From Antedon mediterranea (Eukaryota > Echinodermata > Crinoidea > Comatulida > Antedonidae), in assembly GCF_964355755.1 (NCBI RefSeq), contig NC_092673.1:25675001-25739000 (forward strand): a stretch of 64,000 nucleotides of DNA. Reading direction: 5' to 3'. The position numbers and the translations under genes were made by a program. Shown piece by piece: positions 37,402 to 50,079 of the stretch. The notes under the pieces were generated by a model. That model searched no databases, was not told where the DNA came from, and saw only the letters and a program-made list of their open reading frames with translations. Each line of letters opens with the position of its first letter. Position 1 is the first letter of the stretch.

Positions 37402-38154
37402 GTTTTCATCTTCTTATTGTGACTAGACGAGTTCTCTATGTATTTAATGTTGTGGTATATGGTTAAACTGTTTTAAAAATCGTTACTGTTTTTAATATGG
37501 TACATTGAATATTTTATTTATTATCGTCACTTATAGCATTAAACAGTGATGACTTGAAATAATGTTGATTTACAGGCCAGGATATCAGTTGACTGTAACC
37601 GGCATTCCCCTCCCACCCACCTCTAATTAATTAGAGTAATTGAATATTTGCAGTTGACACTATTGATATTATACAGTATCAACTGACTACACCGTCATCA
37701 TTACCGTCAGAATTGATTAGAAATACATGTGTTAAGTGTACGATGTTTGTGAAAATCTCTATTTACCCTTATTTATCCTATACGACAGTGCGCTTTTAAC
37801 TATTAAAAACGTAGGACTGTCTTCTGGGTTATTATTTTTAGACAATCAATTAAATACGAATTGTTTGTCGCAATTGCGGTTAAAAATGCTTCTGCGTCCG
37901 GGTAAATTACGTCATCGAGCTAAGTGTTTTTAGTCGTATTCGTTTTAATTAAATGAGATACCATACTATCAGAATATAATCTATGAAACATGATCTAAAT
38001 TACATATGTTCAGAATGCGTCAAAAACTATATTTCATTAAACAACAAAATTGATATGTTATTAATAGAATGATAGTAAACATACGTTTGTGAACATAGAG
38101 TACCACAGCAGTCTGTTACTTGGTGTGTTGGTATCTGTCAAATTATGTCATTCA

Positions 38155-38255
38155 ATTAATTTGGCCAATCAAGCGATGAATTATTCGAACTGTATCGCTT
38201 GCCATTGGTCAACTCGCTTGCGTTGCACTGACGTTTGCGTTGCGTCTTTAGCTCT
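38155..38255. mobile_element. Degenerate MITE-A fragment
   Basis: Core words GGCCAATCAAGCGATGAATT and CATTGGTCAACTCGCTTGCG are recognisable, but the termini are gone. A companion fragment lies at 38484-38572. Confidence 0.6.
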
Positions 38256-38483
38256 CAAGTCCAGGAAAACACTTTGCATCGTTATTTGCTTAAAGATTGT
38301 TGGTTTTTGTGTACAACATTCATTAGTTGTAATTAAAATAGTTAATATTCGGGTTGTTTCAGAGTATTTAAGGTATTGGATGATTTTGTGGCGATTTTTG
38401 TGACGATTTTTATAAAGTCGATAAGCTTTTACGTTTGATTCCGGATTTTCATCTGCAGGAAGCCCTACTATTACAAAACAAGC

Positions 38484-38572
38484 AAGGACGTTGTTGACCA
38501 ATCACTTGTGATTGGTCAAATCACTTACATTGCGTTTACGTGGCTTGCGTTTCGTCCTATTAGGACCATCCA
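38484..38572. mobile_element. Degenerate MITE-A fragment
   Basis: GACCAATCACTTGTGATTGG followed by CATTGCGTTTACG and TCCTATTAGGACC resembles the MITE-A right half. Confidence 0.6.
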
Positions 38573-38582
38573 CCCTCCCAAT

Positions 38583-38698
38583 GTGATGTTATACCCATGG
38601 AAATAATGATGTCATATCACAACAATATAATTTGAGTATATCACTTCCATACATCACACTTGCTTTGCCAAACTGGTTTGATAGTGTAGACAGAGCTT
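38583..38698. mobile_element. MITE-B, left-truncated copy
   Basis: ATGTCATATCACAACAATAT to TTTGATAGTGTAGACAGAGC. It directly follows the MITE-A fragment. Confidence 0.75.
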
Positions 38699-39677
38699 TA
38701 TTATACAATGTAAATACAACTTGAACCATTTTCATAAGCATGTAAGCAATACATCCATGAGTTGCATCAAGATATATTGACAAAACCTTGACAGGGAATA
38801 AAAGTCTGTAGCGTTCTTTTAAAATAGGCCTATACATCGGCATTTGACGTCAATCTGTTGTTAATTGTTATTGTACAGTGTTGATTATGTAATCTATTTT
38901 GTTGTATTAAGTCATGATTGTTTTCCTTTCCAAACCTTTGTATTGATTTAGTGTTCTACTGCATATCGATATTAGAATAATTTACAGTACCCTAAAACAC
39001 ACACCTAAATAAACGTGGGTGTCATAGCGTTAAGTGATAATTACAGAACAGATGGTATCAAGTAAATATGTATTTATTTTTATTAGCTTATTTCTGGGTG
39101 GTGTTGTGTTTTTCTCTACAAGGCTTATACTGCATTAGACTGCCAAACCACATATGGGTTTTAAGTAAATATATAATGTGTTGTGTATGTATCACTATGT
39201 GTGGAGTTTTTCTCTACATCAATGGCTTAATTGCATAGACTCGGAATTTATTACAGTACTATAGGCTTACTAGAGTATACGGATGGATGGATAGGCGCCT
39301 TTTTTGCTGGTAAAGACAATAATCGTGTTCTGTGGTGAGAAATATGAAGAAGAAGAAAAAAACTGTATTAAAGAGGAGACAAAAAAATTAATGATGCTTT
39401 TTGTAGCCACCATGATATTATTTATATACTTACTACTATACCTATAACTAGTTGGGGGTTTTTTCCGGTTAAGAAAAAAATGTTGAAACAGAATCAGTAC
39501 CTCGTTTGAAGAGTGTTTTGCTTCGTTGTGATGTTCATTTCGCAGCACAGTTCAAAGCCAATATGTAGGCTGGGAGTACATTACAGTATCCCATTTGGGC
39601 CTACGTAGCATAAAGATCAATACTCAGTAAATTTTACTTATGAACCATATCTTTTTTTAAATATTAAAACGCTTTAA

Positions 39678-40016
39678 ATGATTTTAAAACCCACTCTCTA
39701 TATCACATTCGTTATCAAACTGAACGCGTTTTTCGTTAAAGAAAATACACCTTTGTTTATTTTCTTTCAAGAATTGATTATAATTTCTGCAGTCTTATTT
39801 TCTTACGCCAACTCAAATGGAGAGCAATTTTTCTTAATGTTAAACGAATCAATTAAGTCGTATATTCGTCGAACACAATTTAAGATGAACGCGATGAATT
39901 TGGTAAAATTGAACATTTTAGCAAGCAAAGATAATACTAGAAATATAAATATGGGTAACTTGATTGCTTCTATTTGTAAAGATAACGTGTTCGTTTGTTG
40001 GGCTGTGGAGAATTAA
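39678..40016 (+). CDS. Isolated open frame, possible signal peptide plus helix
   Basis: 113 codons including stop, long for DNA of this AT content. A segment LIIISAVLFSYANS resembles a signal peptide core and is followed by an amphipathic stretch (EQFFLMLNESIKSYIRR). A TTCTTTCAAG acceptor (phase 1) and a weak TTG/GTAAAA donor (phase 0) bound a 131-base piece, like cytokine exon 2 in form. No partner exons were found, so this is speculative. Confidence 0.2.
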   Translation: MILKPTLYITFVIKLNAFFVKENTPLFIFFQELIIISAVLFSYANSNGEQFFLMLNESIKSYIRRTQFKMNAMNLVKLNILASKDNTRNINMGNLIASICKDNVFVCWAVEN

Positions 40017-43000
40017 GAAGTTTTGTTTGAAAAATTCAGGTCGAAGAAAGAGAGATGGTCTCTAAAAAAGACGGTCGGTGCTAAATAAAAGGCAACTCGT
40101 TTGTTGTGTCATGCCTTTATTGTATTGTGACAACAAGTGAACATTATATACTATTTATATTGTCATAAACCTTCCGCGTACCACCAGTAGGTGAGTTTAA
40201 TTATCATAATGCCATAATAGGAGTAGGCCTATTGTAATGAGAAATATTTAGGCCTAGAGAAGGTTATGATAATGGTTAGAATAACAAACCAAGTACCACC
40301 TATTACAAACAGTTACGACGTTTAAAAATAACATTTATAATTTATATTTCCCTTAGTCGTCTGCTTAAAGAATTACGGCAAAATAAGGGCCGTGTACTTT
40401 TGACACCATGTGAATTGTAACACACATTCTGTACGGACCAAACATATTTATCTAATCAGTCGTATTTAATCCTAAGCGAAACTTAATTTGATTTTCAATT
40501 AAAACGTTTAGTCATAATCAGCGCATTGTTTACAAAATATAATGTACTATTAACTAATGTGTCTGGTTTGTTTTACCAGTTCCTATCATCAAAGTAATGT
40601 TTAACGTACCAATTAAATAACAGTAACGCTTTATACATGTATTAAGAAGCAGTTTAAAAACACGTAAATCATATATCGGTATGAAAAATGGGCTTGGTGT
40701 TGTTATCAAGCGTAAATTAAGCATGAGGGATCTCTTTATGTGTGTATATTATTTTAATAAAGATATAGATTTTTACCCGTCAAATTATCCTTTTGCCGCC
40801 TTTTTAAAAGTTACTTGACGCCGATCGTCTTCCCTTGGTGCCGATGGTGAATCGCGGAAACCGCAACTATTTTTGTAAAATATGGTTACTATTGTCGGCA
40901 AACGTATACTCCTCATGGTAACTTCCGGTTTTGTTTAGGACTGCATATTGGGCCTCTAGCTATAGGCCATTAGCATTTGATCGATACAGGTATACCGTAA
41001 AACCTCGAAACGAAGCCCAATGGGACTCTTTTCGAAAAGAAAACGCAGCATTGTGAAAATATTATATGACCAAAAAAATGAGAAAAAGAAACTGATTATT
41101 GCTTAAAATGACTTGTATAATACTGTATAATGTAACAAAGCTACTAAACCCATGCCGTAAGGTTATAATAAATTACCAAGGATTGATAAGATTTTACGCT
41201 ACGCTAAGTACGGCTGGAGTTGGTTACGTAAGCGCAGTACAAGCAATTTGAACAGCCAAGACGCGATGATTGTGATTGCGTCTATGTCGTTGCGTTGCTT
41301 CTACGTTGGACGTACGAAGCTTAAGTATCTTATAATATAATTAACACTTGTTAACAAAGTATATTTTGTAGAAAATGTCGCCATGTGTACACTGATTGTT
41401 TTGATGACTCATAATAAGTAGAGAATTAACCCTACAGTACTTTCAGTTTGCGACTCTTTGTTTGGAGATCGACTTAATACCAAAATGTGTCTATATTCTG
41501 CTTCATTTGACAAGCGAATTGTAAAGTAGCGTTTGAACTTTATTTATCCCTTATCAATTTGAAGTGAGAATGGACAACAACGAACTTCACAAGTGGTGCT
41601 AAATGACGCGTGTTGTTACAATGAAATTTGCTTGTAATTACCTGGTTAGTAATAAGATATATATTTACTGGTCATCAATATTCAAACATAAGTGCTGTTT
41701 TGACTTTTGAGATATGTCATATGTCGATACGCTAATCCGTTAACTATACCCTTATCACAGTATCTATCGTCGAACTAACACATTTATAATAAATTATTTT
41801 AACACCTTAATCGCTACAATATTATTTCACAAGAACGTCTGTAACTGTGCTCAATCACTTGAAATATTATTTAAACCGTGACAATCCATATACATGATGA
41901 TCTATATATTTATTCACCAAGTACGTGGCATTATGTCAGGCATCCAATAAGAAAACACAAAACGTATTTTAAATTAAGTTTACTTTATGAAAATGTTTCG
42001 TAAAAAGAAAATTAACAAAATAGAATAAAAAGATAGTAACAGTTTTCTCAAATAACTTATATGGATATTTATTTTGGCCACTGCGAAATAAATTCTGATA
42101 TACATGTAAAATGAATGTACGATTCTGGCATAACATTTATCTATGGCGGGCCAAACTGTCATTTAATCATTAACAAGATATCTTAGTTTTCAATAGATAG
42201 ATATCTATTAAAAACAAATATATCTTAGTTTTAAATAGAGCTATATTAAATAGAGATATTTATTTATTTTTAATAGAGATATATTAGTTTTAAATAGAGA
42301 TATCTCAGTTTTAAATAGAAATATCTCATTTAATAGAGATATCTCATTCAATAAGGATATCTTAGTTTTAAATAGAGATATCTATATATATGTTTAATGA
42401 TTAAATGAAAAATAAGTTTCAAATTAGCTAGAGTGAAAAACGGCGTTTAACTATACTATACTAATCCTATAAAAGTGGGATTCAATCTCAATCTTCGGCA
42501 TTGTGTCATACATAAAGAACAAATTGTTAAAACAATTATCACAGTTACATCTTTAGATAGGAATGCCACTGACGGATTTATATACAATTTGAAATTCCTT
42601 ATATAGAATACTTCTATTAAAACACCAAGGTTAAATTAGATAAGGACGGAAGAAATAAAATTACCGCATGTGTAAATGTTTTGACTGGCCTTTCTCTTGA
42701 CCACAAACAGTATCAATTAATTAATTCATCACCTAAGTACTCAATTAATCAAGTTGCTTGTCTATTAAAAAGTTGCGACAAAACCAGATTACCACCCAGG
42801 AATAGTGTGTGAAATACAATTGGATAGACTTTGGGCCTAATTGTTTTAGAAGAATATTTAATGTCCGGATATGTGATAGTATCACGTACGTATATATCCA
42901 TCCATCCAATCTACATGACCATTTAGGCTCACAACGCCGCCTACGTAAAAATAAACTCCTCTTTATTGGTTTTAGACGTTAAGGTACGTCTGCGCACGTA

Positions 43001-44860
43001 ACATTTTGGTAGAGGTTTAGATCTATTGTCGCTGTTTTATAACTATGTTTGCGAACATAAAATTAGGTGGCCAGCTGGCCTAAACGTACGTTCTGCTTGG
43101 TCCTAGCCTATATCGCGCCAATGATCCACTTGGCCCTGACCAAAAATACTGAAACATCTACTGACGTGTTTAGACATAATATACAAATCCGCTTTGGTCA
43201 AGAGTCGTATTGTAGCATATTGTAGTTTGACAGTTTTGTTTCAATATTTTTTTTACAATAAAGAACGCTATAAACCTGATAAAAATTAGATCTATAACAA
43301 TATATCGGTTTATGTAGTACGTGCAGCACATACATGTTCTCGTTATCGAGCACAATGTAACTGAATGCATGTCAATGTATAGTATAACTATAATTATTGC
43401 ACTAATAATATATGTATTAGTAACCTAATCACAATAATAAAACGCTGCTAATAACATTGTTAATGATGTAGGTTCGAATAACAACTATTATAGATTATAA
43501 GGTGATAATAAGTAACAATACATGCTCTTAAGTATATCAATTATACGGATAAAACGGGAGTAAAGAAACAAAGAAGGTAAAAGTGAGGCTAGGCCGTTTA
43601 GATTACTATGCCTTTCAACAGCTTATTTGATTTAGATGCCGACAAACCGCAAGGCATCACAATATTGAATGCCTTTACACGGTCAGAATTACCGCGTCTT
43701 GGCTTGACCATCCGTTGAGTAGCCGCAGACGTAATTTGCAGGTCTGTGTATTTATTATACACCCTTCAATGTAGGTCGACGCCGGATTCGCTATCATCCA
43801 AATTTTACTGAGAGACATTTTACTCTAATGATATTGATATTGTTTCATTTGTGGCTGATTTGGCGCCTATTTACCATAGAAATACTACCATCTCCTAAAA
43901 TATCCACAAAACATAATAACTGCCGGTCTCTCTTCGTTTCTCCTAAAGCCCTACCTTTCAATTTCGAGGCGAAACCGAAAAGATGGAATTTTTTTTTCTG
44001 CCTTTTTTGTCTACTAACACTTGAACCCATATAGGATACGCGCGCAACCGGGCCTAGCAAGTTTAATAGTGGTGCCTAAAAAGCGGTTGGCCGTGTGTTA
44101 CAACGTATATGTCTCCTCATACCTTTCACATGAATATATAGTGTCGTTAAGAAAGGATTCTGCTTTTAAATATTCCTGATTCAAAATGTCCATTATTTAT
44201 GGAACAGCAAGTATTCACACCGTTTTCTTCAGAAGCCGCGAGTTAGTCTAAATATGGTTTTTCCACTCAACAGATTTAAAATTGTGATTATATTTGGTGA
44301 CTTGCTATTACTGTTTCTAAAAAAAATAATAACCTTTAGGCCTACTTCTTTGTTTTATATCGTGTTTTCTTTCTGTGAAAATACCTCATATTACCCATAT
44401 AATATTACCCATATATAATTAGTAGCCTACCGACTATGAACAAAACTTAATGTTTTTTTGTATATATTTTTTTTAATATGTTGTGAGGGTAAATATTGTT
44501 ATGTGTATATCTTAGGTGTTACCCTTTATAGTGTGTTCAACTTCATGATATACAGTTATGTCTTTATATGTTTCAAGGTGAAGTTCGAGTTTTGATAAAT
44601 GTCCATTCGTGTCTTATCCTCGTTTAATATTTCAAAAAGAAATCATCATCATCAAAATTATGTTTTTATAAATTGTAAAAATATTGTTGCTTATATATTG
44701 AGGTCATCTATAAAACAACAAGAGCACATTTTAATTTCACCGTCATCTTTAATTTTTCGTTCAACCAGATAACGTTCAATAAGGTATATTCATTATCAAC
44801 TCAATCATCACATTTCAACAACATCGAAAAGTTCTACGTAGTACAATGCATGACTATGAT
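40017..44860. other. No gene seen
   Basis: AT-rich intergenic DNA. A degenerate MITE-A-like patch is at about 41211-41325 (GTTGCGTTGCTTC, GCGATGATTGTGATT). The open frames here have no recognisable domain. Confidence 0.55.
42185..42395. repeat. Degenerate minisatellite (TTTTAAATAGAGATATCT-type)
   Basis: Eight or more units of about 20-24 bp built on TTAGTTTTAAATAGAGATAT. Confidence 0.85.
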
Positions 44861-45254
44861 TAAACATGTTCTTAACTAAACATGTTTTTAGCTGAACATG
44901 TTCTTAGCTGAACATGTTCTTATCTAAACATGTTCTTATCTAAACATGTTCTTAGCTGAACATGTTCTTAGCTGAACATGTTCTTAGCTGAACATGTTCT
45001 TAGCTGAACATGTTCTTAGCTGAACATGTTCTTAGCTGAACATGTTCTTAGCTGAACATGTTCTTAGCTGAACATGTTCTTAGCTGAACATGTTCTTAGC
45101 TGAACATGTTCTTAGCTGAACATGTTCTTAGCTGAACATGTTCTTAGCTGAACATGTTCTTAGGTAAACGTTTTATTATATAACATTTTCTTAGCTGAAC
45201 ATGTTATTATCTAAACATGTTATTAGTAAAACATGTTCTTAGCTAAACATGTTA
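44861..45254. repeat. 16-bp minisatellite made of p53-family half-sites
   Basis: About 24 units of CTTAGCTGAACATGTT. Fifteen exact GAACATGTTC decamers occur at 44894, 44910 and every 16 bp from 44958 to 45150, plus AAACATGTTC at 44862, 44926 and 44942. The decamer fits RRRCWWGYYY with 6-bp spacers. Confidence 0.95.
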
Positions 45255-46971
45255 AATAAAAATGTGTGATAAATGTACTATCAGTGTACTAATGTTTAGG
45301 TATAAAGACTACCTCGTATGGCTGGACATGAATACACGTCGAAAGAGGTAGTTCCAGGTTTATAATCCAATCGCCGGCAAGCACGATAAATGTATGAACA
45401 ATATGTTGAACATAGAGTAGGTCTAGAGACAAAATGATAAAATATGCACACCCAGCGAAGATGCATTATGAGTTGAATTATAATAACAGTGACAGTGTTT
45501 CTAAAATTAAGGTCATTTGAGGTCATCTTATCAACTAATCAAGAAACTTATTAGATAAGTAGGCTATCAAGCATGTTCGTGTTATTCTTGTGTGTGGGAG
45601 TGCTGCCGATGTTACACTTTTAGTTATCTTTCGTATGCGTAGGAAGACATCAACAGCCTCATTTTCATCCAATGAGAGACAATAATCATTATAAATATTG
45701 CTTTAAATCAATCACTGTAATAGGGTATATTTTTTATAAATACACTTTTTAAGCAGTAAATTTTCCAGGTTTTATATAGTCTTGTTTCCTCCGTTATTGT
45801 ATTGGTATGCACCTTAAATGAGTTTCTAAGATCTTGTACGTTAGGTTGAATACGGTGGCTTTATTCTTATAACAATTTGATATATTAAAACCTTTTCTGA
45901 TATTATTTTGACGAAACACGTGAAACAATTCCTTGCAGATGCGGGACCTTTTTGTAATATTATTATAATTTAGGACAACATGTTGCTAAAGGTTTTTTTT
46001 AGAAACAATATAGATTCCAACCCCGAAGTTTTATTTAAATTTGGTATTGTCATAGTAACAGATTGTGTTCTCATTTTTTACTTAATTTGTCATTTGTTTC
46101 ATATAATTAATTTATAAATAGTATAAATCGAACTTGTTAAATTTATATCACAGTACAGTTAGGCCTAATGCTGTTTATTTATAGGCCTACATTATATATG
46201 TTTAAAGAGGTACGAAAAATACTATAACTTGTGGTTTATAAAGAATTAAAAAGATGAGTTTTCAAATTCTCACTAAAAAATAAAATTGGTTAAAGCTGTT
46301 ACACGGGTTACGAGCGGCAACTGCAAAGACCTTAAATTATCCAAGAGATATATATTCTGTCATTAAATGTTAGTTATCTTGTGGGCTTATAATTAGTTCA
46401 TCTTAAATTTCTTTTTATAGACAAAATAAAATGATCCTATAGTGATTTAAATGCCATATACAATAGGCCTACTAATGTGTTGTGAATAATAAAAGATTGT
46501 ACCGTACTTTCTGACGGGTATAAATACAATCATAATGTAGGCTTAATAAAATATTAAGTGCTAGTTTTATTTATCTATAATAATATATGATATTACAAGA
46601 ATGTACACTTAACCTGTTGTAAACGACATGAATGATTTGTGAGTTTGCTTAAAATTGCATCGTACTTAATTGCGCTGACAACTAATAATACAATCGCGGT
46701 GCCTGGGATTATTCTCAACGGTAATCAAAATAACAAAACAATAAGTGCTCCTTTTAAATTTATAATAATAATAATTATATTAATAATAAGCATGTACAAT
46801 GTACTCAACTTATTTGCTATTATTCATACACCCGGCTATAAGTACATTATGTAATCATATACGGACTGTATTATGTTATACGACTAAAATGCGTACAGTA
46901 TATCATAGGCCTAATTAGGCCATGTAGTGTAGACCAGACTTATGTGGATTCGTACAGGTACTGTACGTACT
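45255..46971. other. No gene seen
   Basis: AT-rich DNA with (AAT) runs and several TAGGCCTA words. No exon is supported on either strand. Confidence 0.55.
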
Positions 46972-47164
46972 AAAGCTTCGTTCCCACTAGAGACGCAACG
47001 TAAGGACGTAAGCGTGATTCCCACTAGAGACGCAACGCAAGGACGAACGCGCAACGCGAGCGAGTTGACCAATAAAGCCACTATTCGAATAATCCATCTT
47101 TTGTGATTGGTCAAATCACTTACGTTACGTCCTTGCGTTGCGTCGCTAGAGGGAACCAAGCTTT
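46972..47164. mobile_element. MITE-A, composite copy
   Basis: AAGCTTCGTTCCCACTAGAG is followed at 47010 by a second left end (AGCGTGATTCCCACTAGAG), so one copy is inserted in or recombined with another. Right end is GAGGGAACCAAGCTT. Confidence 0.8.
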
Positions 47165-49229
47165 AAGCGCAACTTTCGTATTGCGTTGCGTTCTATGTGA
47201 GTTCTGAATACAGGAATACGGTAGACACTGTAAGTTTAATGATGATTAGTAGGCCCCTACTATAATATTAAAAAGTACTATATATCCGCGATTTATGCCG
47301 ATTTCAGAGAATCAATTATCTATTAGAAAATCCATATAAATCCCAGTAAATCCCCGTAAATCCTTAGGATATGAAGGTTCAAAGAAGGTAAATCCTCGAT
47401 TGAAAGGGCAAATCCCCTGATCAATAAACTGCCATTATTTATGTAATTGTACTGAAAGTTATATAAACGGAACCAATATTATTCTTAATGTCGCAGACAA
47501 TAGCTACTGTTGAGTACTATAAAAGTGACAAAGTGAAAGATTTAAAATCCGTCTTAGATTACCACATTAGACAGTGGTGCTTTGTACAAGTGCTTACTTA
47601 TTTACCTTTCATTCAGATAACTTTGTTTACATGTTTATAATTTGACATCTATATGGATAGAATTAGGTGTGTATGAAAAGTAAATAGCAAAATAAGTTGA
47701 CAAGAAAATTGAAAAGGTGTTCGTATCATTGCTTGAGGGTGATGTGATATCGTATTGCAACCAATAATTAAAATCATCGAAAACAATCATGTTGTTTGTA
47801 GTTAGTTGAAGATTGATATTGGGTTAAAGGCAATTTTCTCTGTTTGAAAACCCAAAACAATTATTTCTTTGATCCTATCTATGTTTGTATTCGTACTTTG
47901 ACATTAAGTAACGGCACTTTAGATTTCGTCATCTCCAATGTTTTTGTTTGCGTTGTATTTAGGATTGAGTTTCACAAGCTGTATTGACGACGCCCTCAGT
48001 TTTCTAACTTTAGAAAACTTTTGTAATATATACTGAATATCCTACTACACAATATGTACAAACAATTGTACGTTTTGTATTGTTGCATTCAATGATGTTT
48101 TTATTATCAAAATTGAAACTTTTACAATAACAATAATAATATGCCTAACATTCTGACTAGGACTAAATTGTAGTATATTATTATTATCAATTCATTTGGT
48201 ACAATATGTCAAGTTCCAGATAAAATAGGGATTTCTTATATTTTTTTTCATTATTTCTACCGGTTTTCCTGACAAGGGCTAATATGACATTTTGTCATTA
48301 TCCAAAGTCTACCGATAAAATAGGCCTATAATTACTAAAATTAACTATAAATAATACCATGAAACTAGTTTTAGTTAAGAGTTTCTTCGAATCAAATTTG
48401 AACCTAAAAGAAAATTAAAATTTCATCAGATGTAGGCCTATATGTAGGAAGAAAGCGGGTCGCAGTTTCAATGGATATGTATGCTGTGGCTTAAAGTCAT
48501 GTTATTAGATGGTCTGAAAAGGTGAATTTTTCGTCAATGTCATGCCAACAAATAGGCCTATATTTGCGACCGTGGAACCACCTCGAAGTGCTGGTGCATT
48601 GGTGTACCGCATCATAAAAAATATATGTGTACTATTAGTCCAGTCAATCTAGTGATATTTAGAGGTAAACCCACCACAAATTGCAATAGTAACGAAACAT
48701 TAATTTTTTCATTCCAAATGTAGTTTATAATGACATATTAAAAGTCACCGAAAATTGAAGCATTGGAACACATTATTTTTTACGTAATCTCAACAACTAT
48801 ATAGTGATTTTATTCCATAAATATTTTGGGGTAGGGGGTAACATTTATGCCCATAACTTGTGGTTTTATAATCCAATCTCAATAATCTTGATATCAATGT
48901 GTAGAATATATATTTCTTTCTAATATGCAATTTAAAAAAACAAAATACAACATGTATTTATATAACTAGAGGTCAAAAGGTTATTGACCTTTTACAAAAA
49001 CTCATTTTTTCCTTAAAAAAAAGGATTAACTGTAATATTGTGCCATAATTGTATATGCATTTAATCAAAATTGTGTTTTATCTGTACCTATCGATATATA
49101 AAATAGGAAACATGATGTTAACTAGAAGAATTTTAAAAGTAATGATGTAGGCTACTATTCTTATTGAAATTGATTCTTGATCAAATGTAATGTAAACAAT
49201 TTTGGGGTAAGGGGTAGCGTTTATGCAAA

Positions 49230-49915
49230 TTTGTTGACGACACTGTCTTGCTGTCTCTCCTTCAAAATTCACAGGACGGTCATGGTTCCGCATTAGATGG
49301 TTTTATCCAATTTTGTGGAAACTCCTACTTGGAACTCAATGTGACCAAAACCAAGGAGATTATTGTAGATTTTAGGAAGGAGAAAGGACGCAGCCCTCTG
49401 GTATCCCCCACAAATGACGAACCAGCGATATTGTCCATTCCTTTAAATACCTAGGTACTATATTTGAGGACATTCTCAGCTGGGAATTAAATAAAGAGGC
49501 AATAGTAAAGAAAGGACACCAGAAACTTTATCTGTTAAGGAAGCTGAACCATTTTAATGTCGATAAAAGTAATTCTCATGGTTTTTCATAATTCCTTTAT
49601 TGAGAACGTTTTAACTTTTTTCCTTTATATGCTGGTTTTTTAGTCTTAGGGTCAAAAAGAGAAACTCACTACAAAGAATTGTTAACTTAAGTTCTAAATT
49701 AATAGGTTGTCAACTTCGTAGCTTATCTTCCTTCTGTGACATGCAAACTCTAGAAAAAAGTAGAGCTATTCTTGTTAACCATGCCTTGTTCAGTGATTTC
49801 GAGCTCATGCCTCATGGGCGTCGCTTTCAATGCCCGGCATGTAGAACAAACTGGAAAAGAAATTCGTTTTTGCCAATTGCCATCTGACTCTTAAATTCTT
49901 GAACTTTGACTCTTG
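49230..49915 (+). pseudogene. LINE reverse transcriptase, C-terminal fragment (CR1/jockey type)
   Basis: The frame starts at a FVDD box (a variant of the YADD catalytic motif), then VLLSLLQ, GFIQFCGNSYLELNVTKTKE and DFRKEKG. After a frameshift near 49430 it reads SFKYLGTIFEDILSWEL, LYLLRKLNHFNV, and after further breaks ALFSDFELMPHGRRFQCPAC and NSFLP. The order matches the palm/thumb and C-terminal end of non-LTR reverse transcriptases. It is truncated at the 5' end, as usual for LINEs, and broken by several indels. Confidence 0.85.
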
Positions 49916-50079
49916 TTATATTGTACTGTATATTGTGATATTTTTGTATATTTTGTAAGATCATTTTAATCCAGACCTTTTTATTTGAATTGCTCCGTGT
50001 GGGATGATATTGTTTAATACTTCAAATAGAAAAGGACTCACAACTTATATGTCATCAGTATCACTTTCTTGTTCGGGTA

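Noticed and set aside
43828-44060. Overlapping open frames on both strands
   Set aside because: No domain or splice context; overlapping antisense frames of similar length are expected by chance.
44861-45254. CRISPR-like array
   Set aside because: The 16-bp units are contiguous without unique spacers in a eukaryotic genome; it is a minisatellite.
46911-47159. 82-codon minus-strand frame
   Set aside because: It is a translation across a MITE-A copy.
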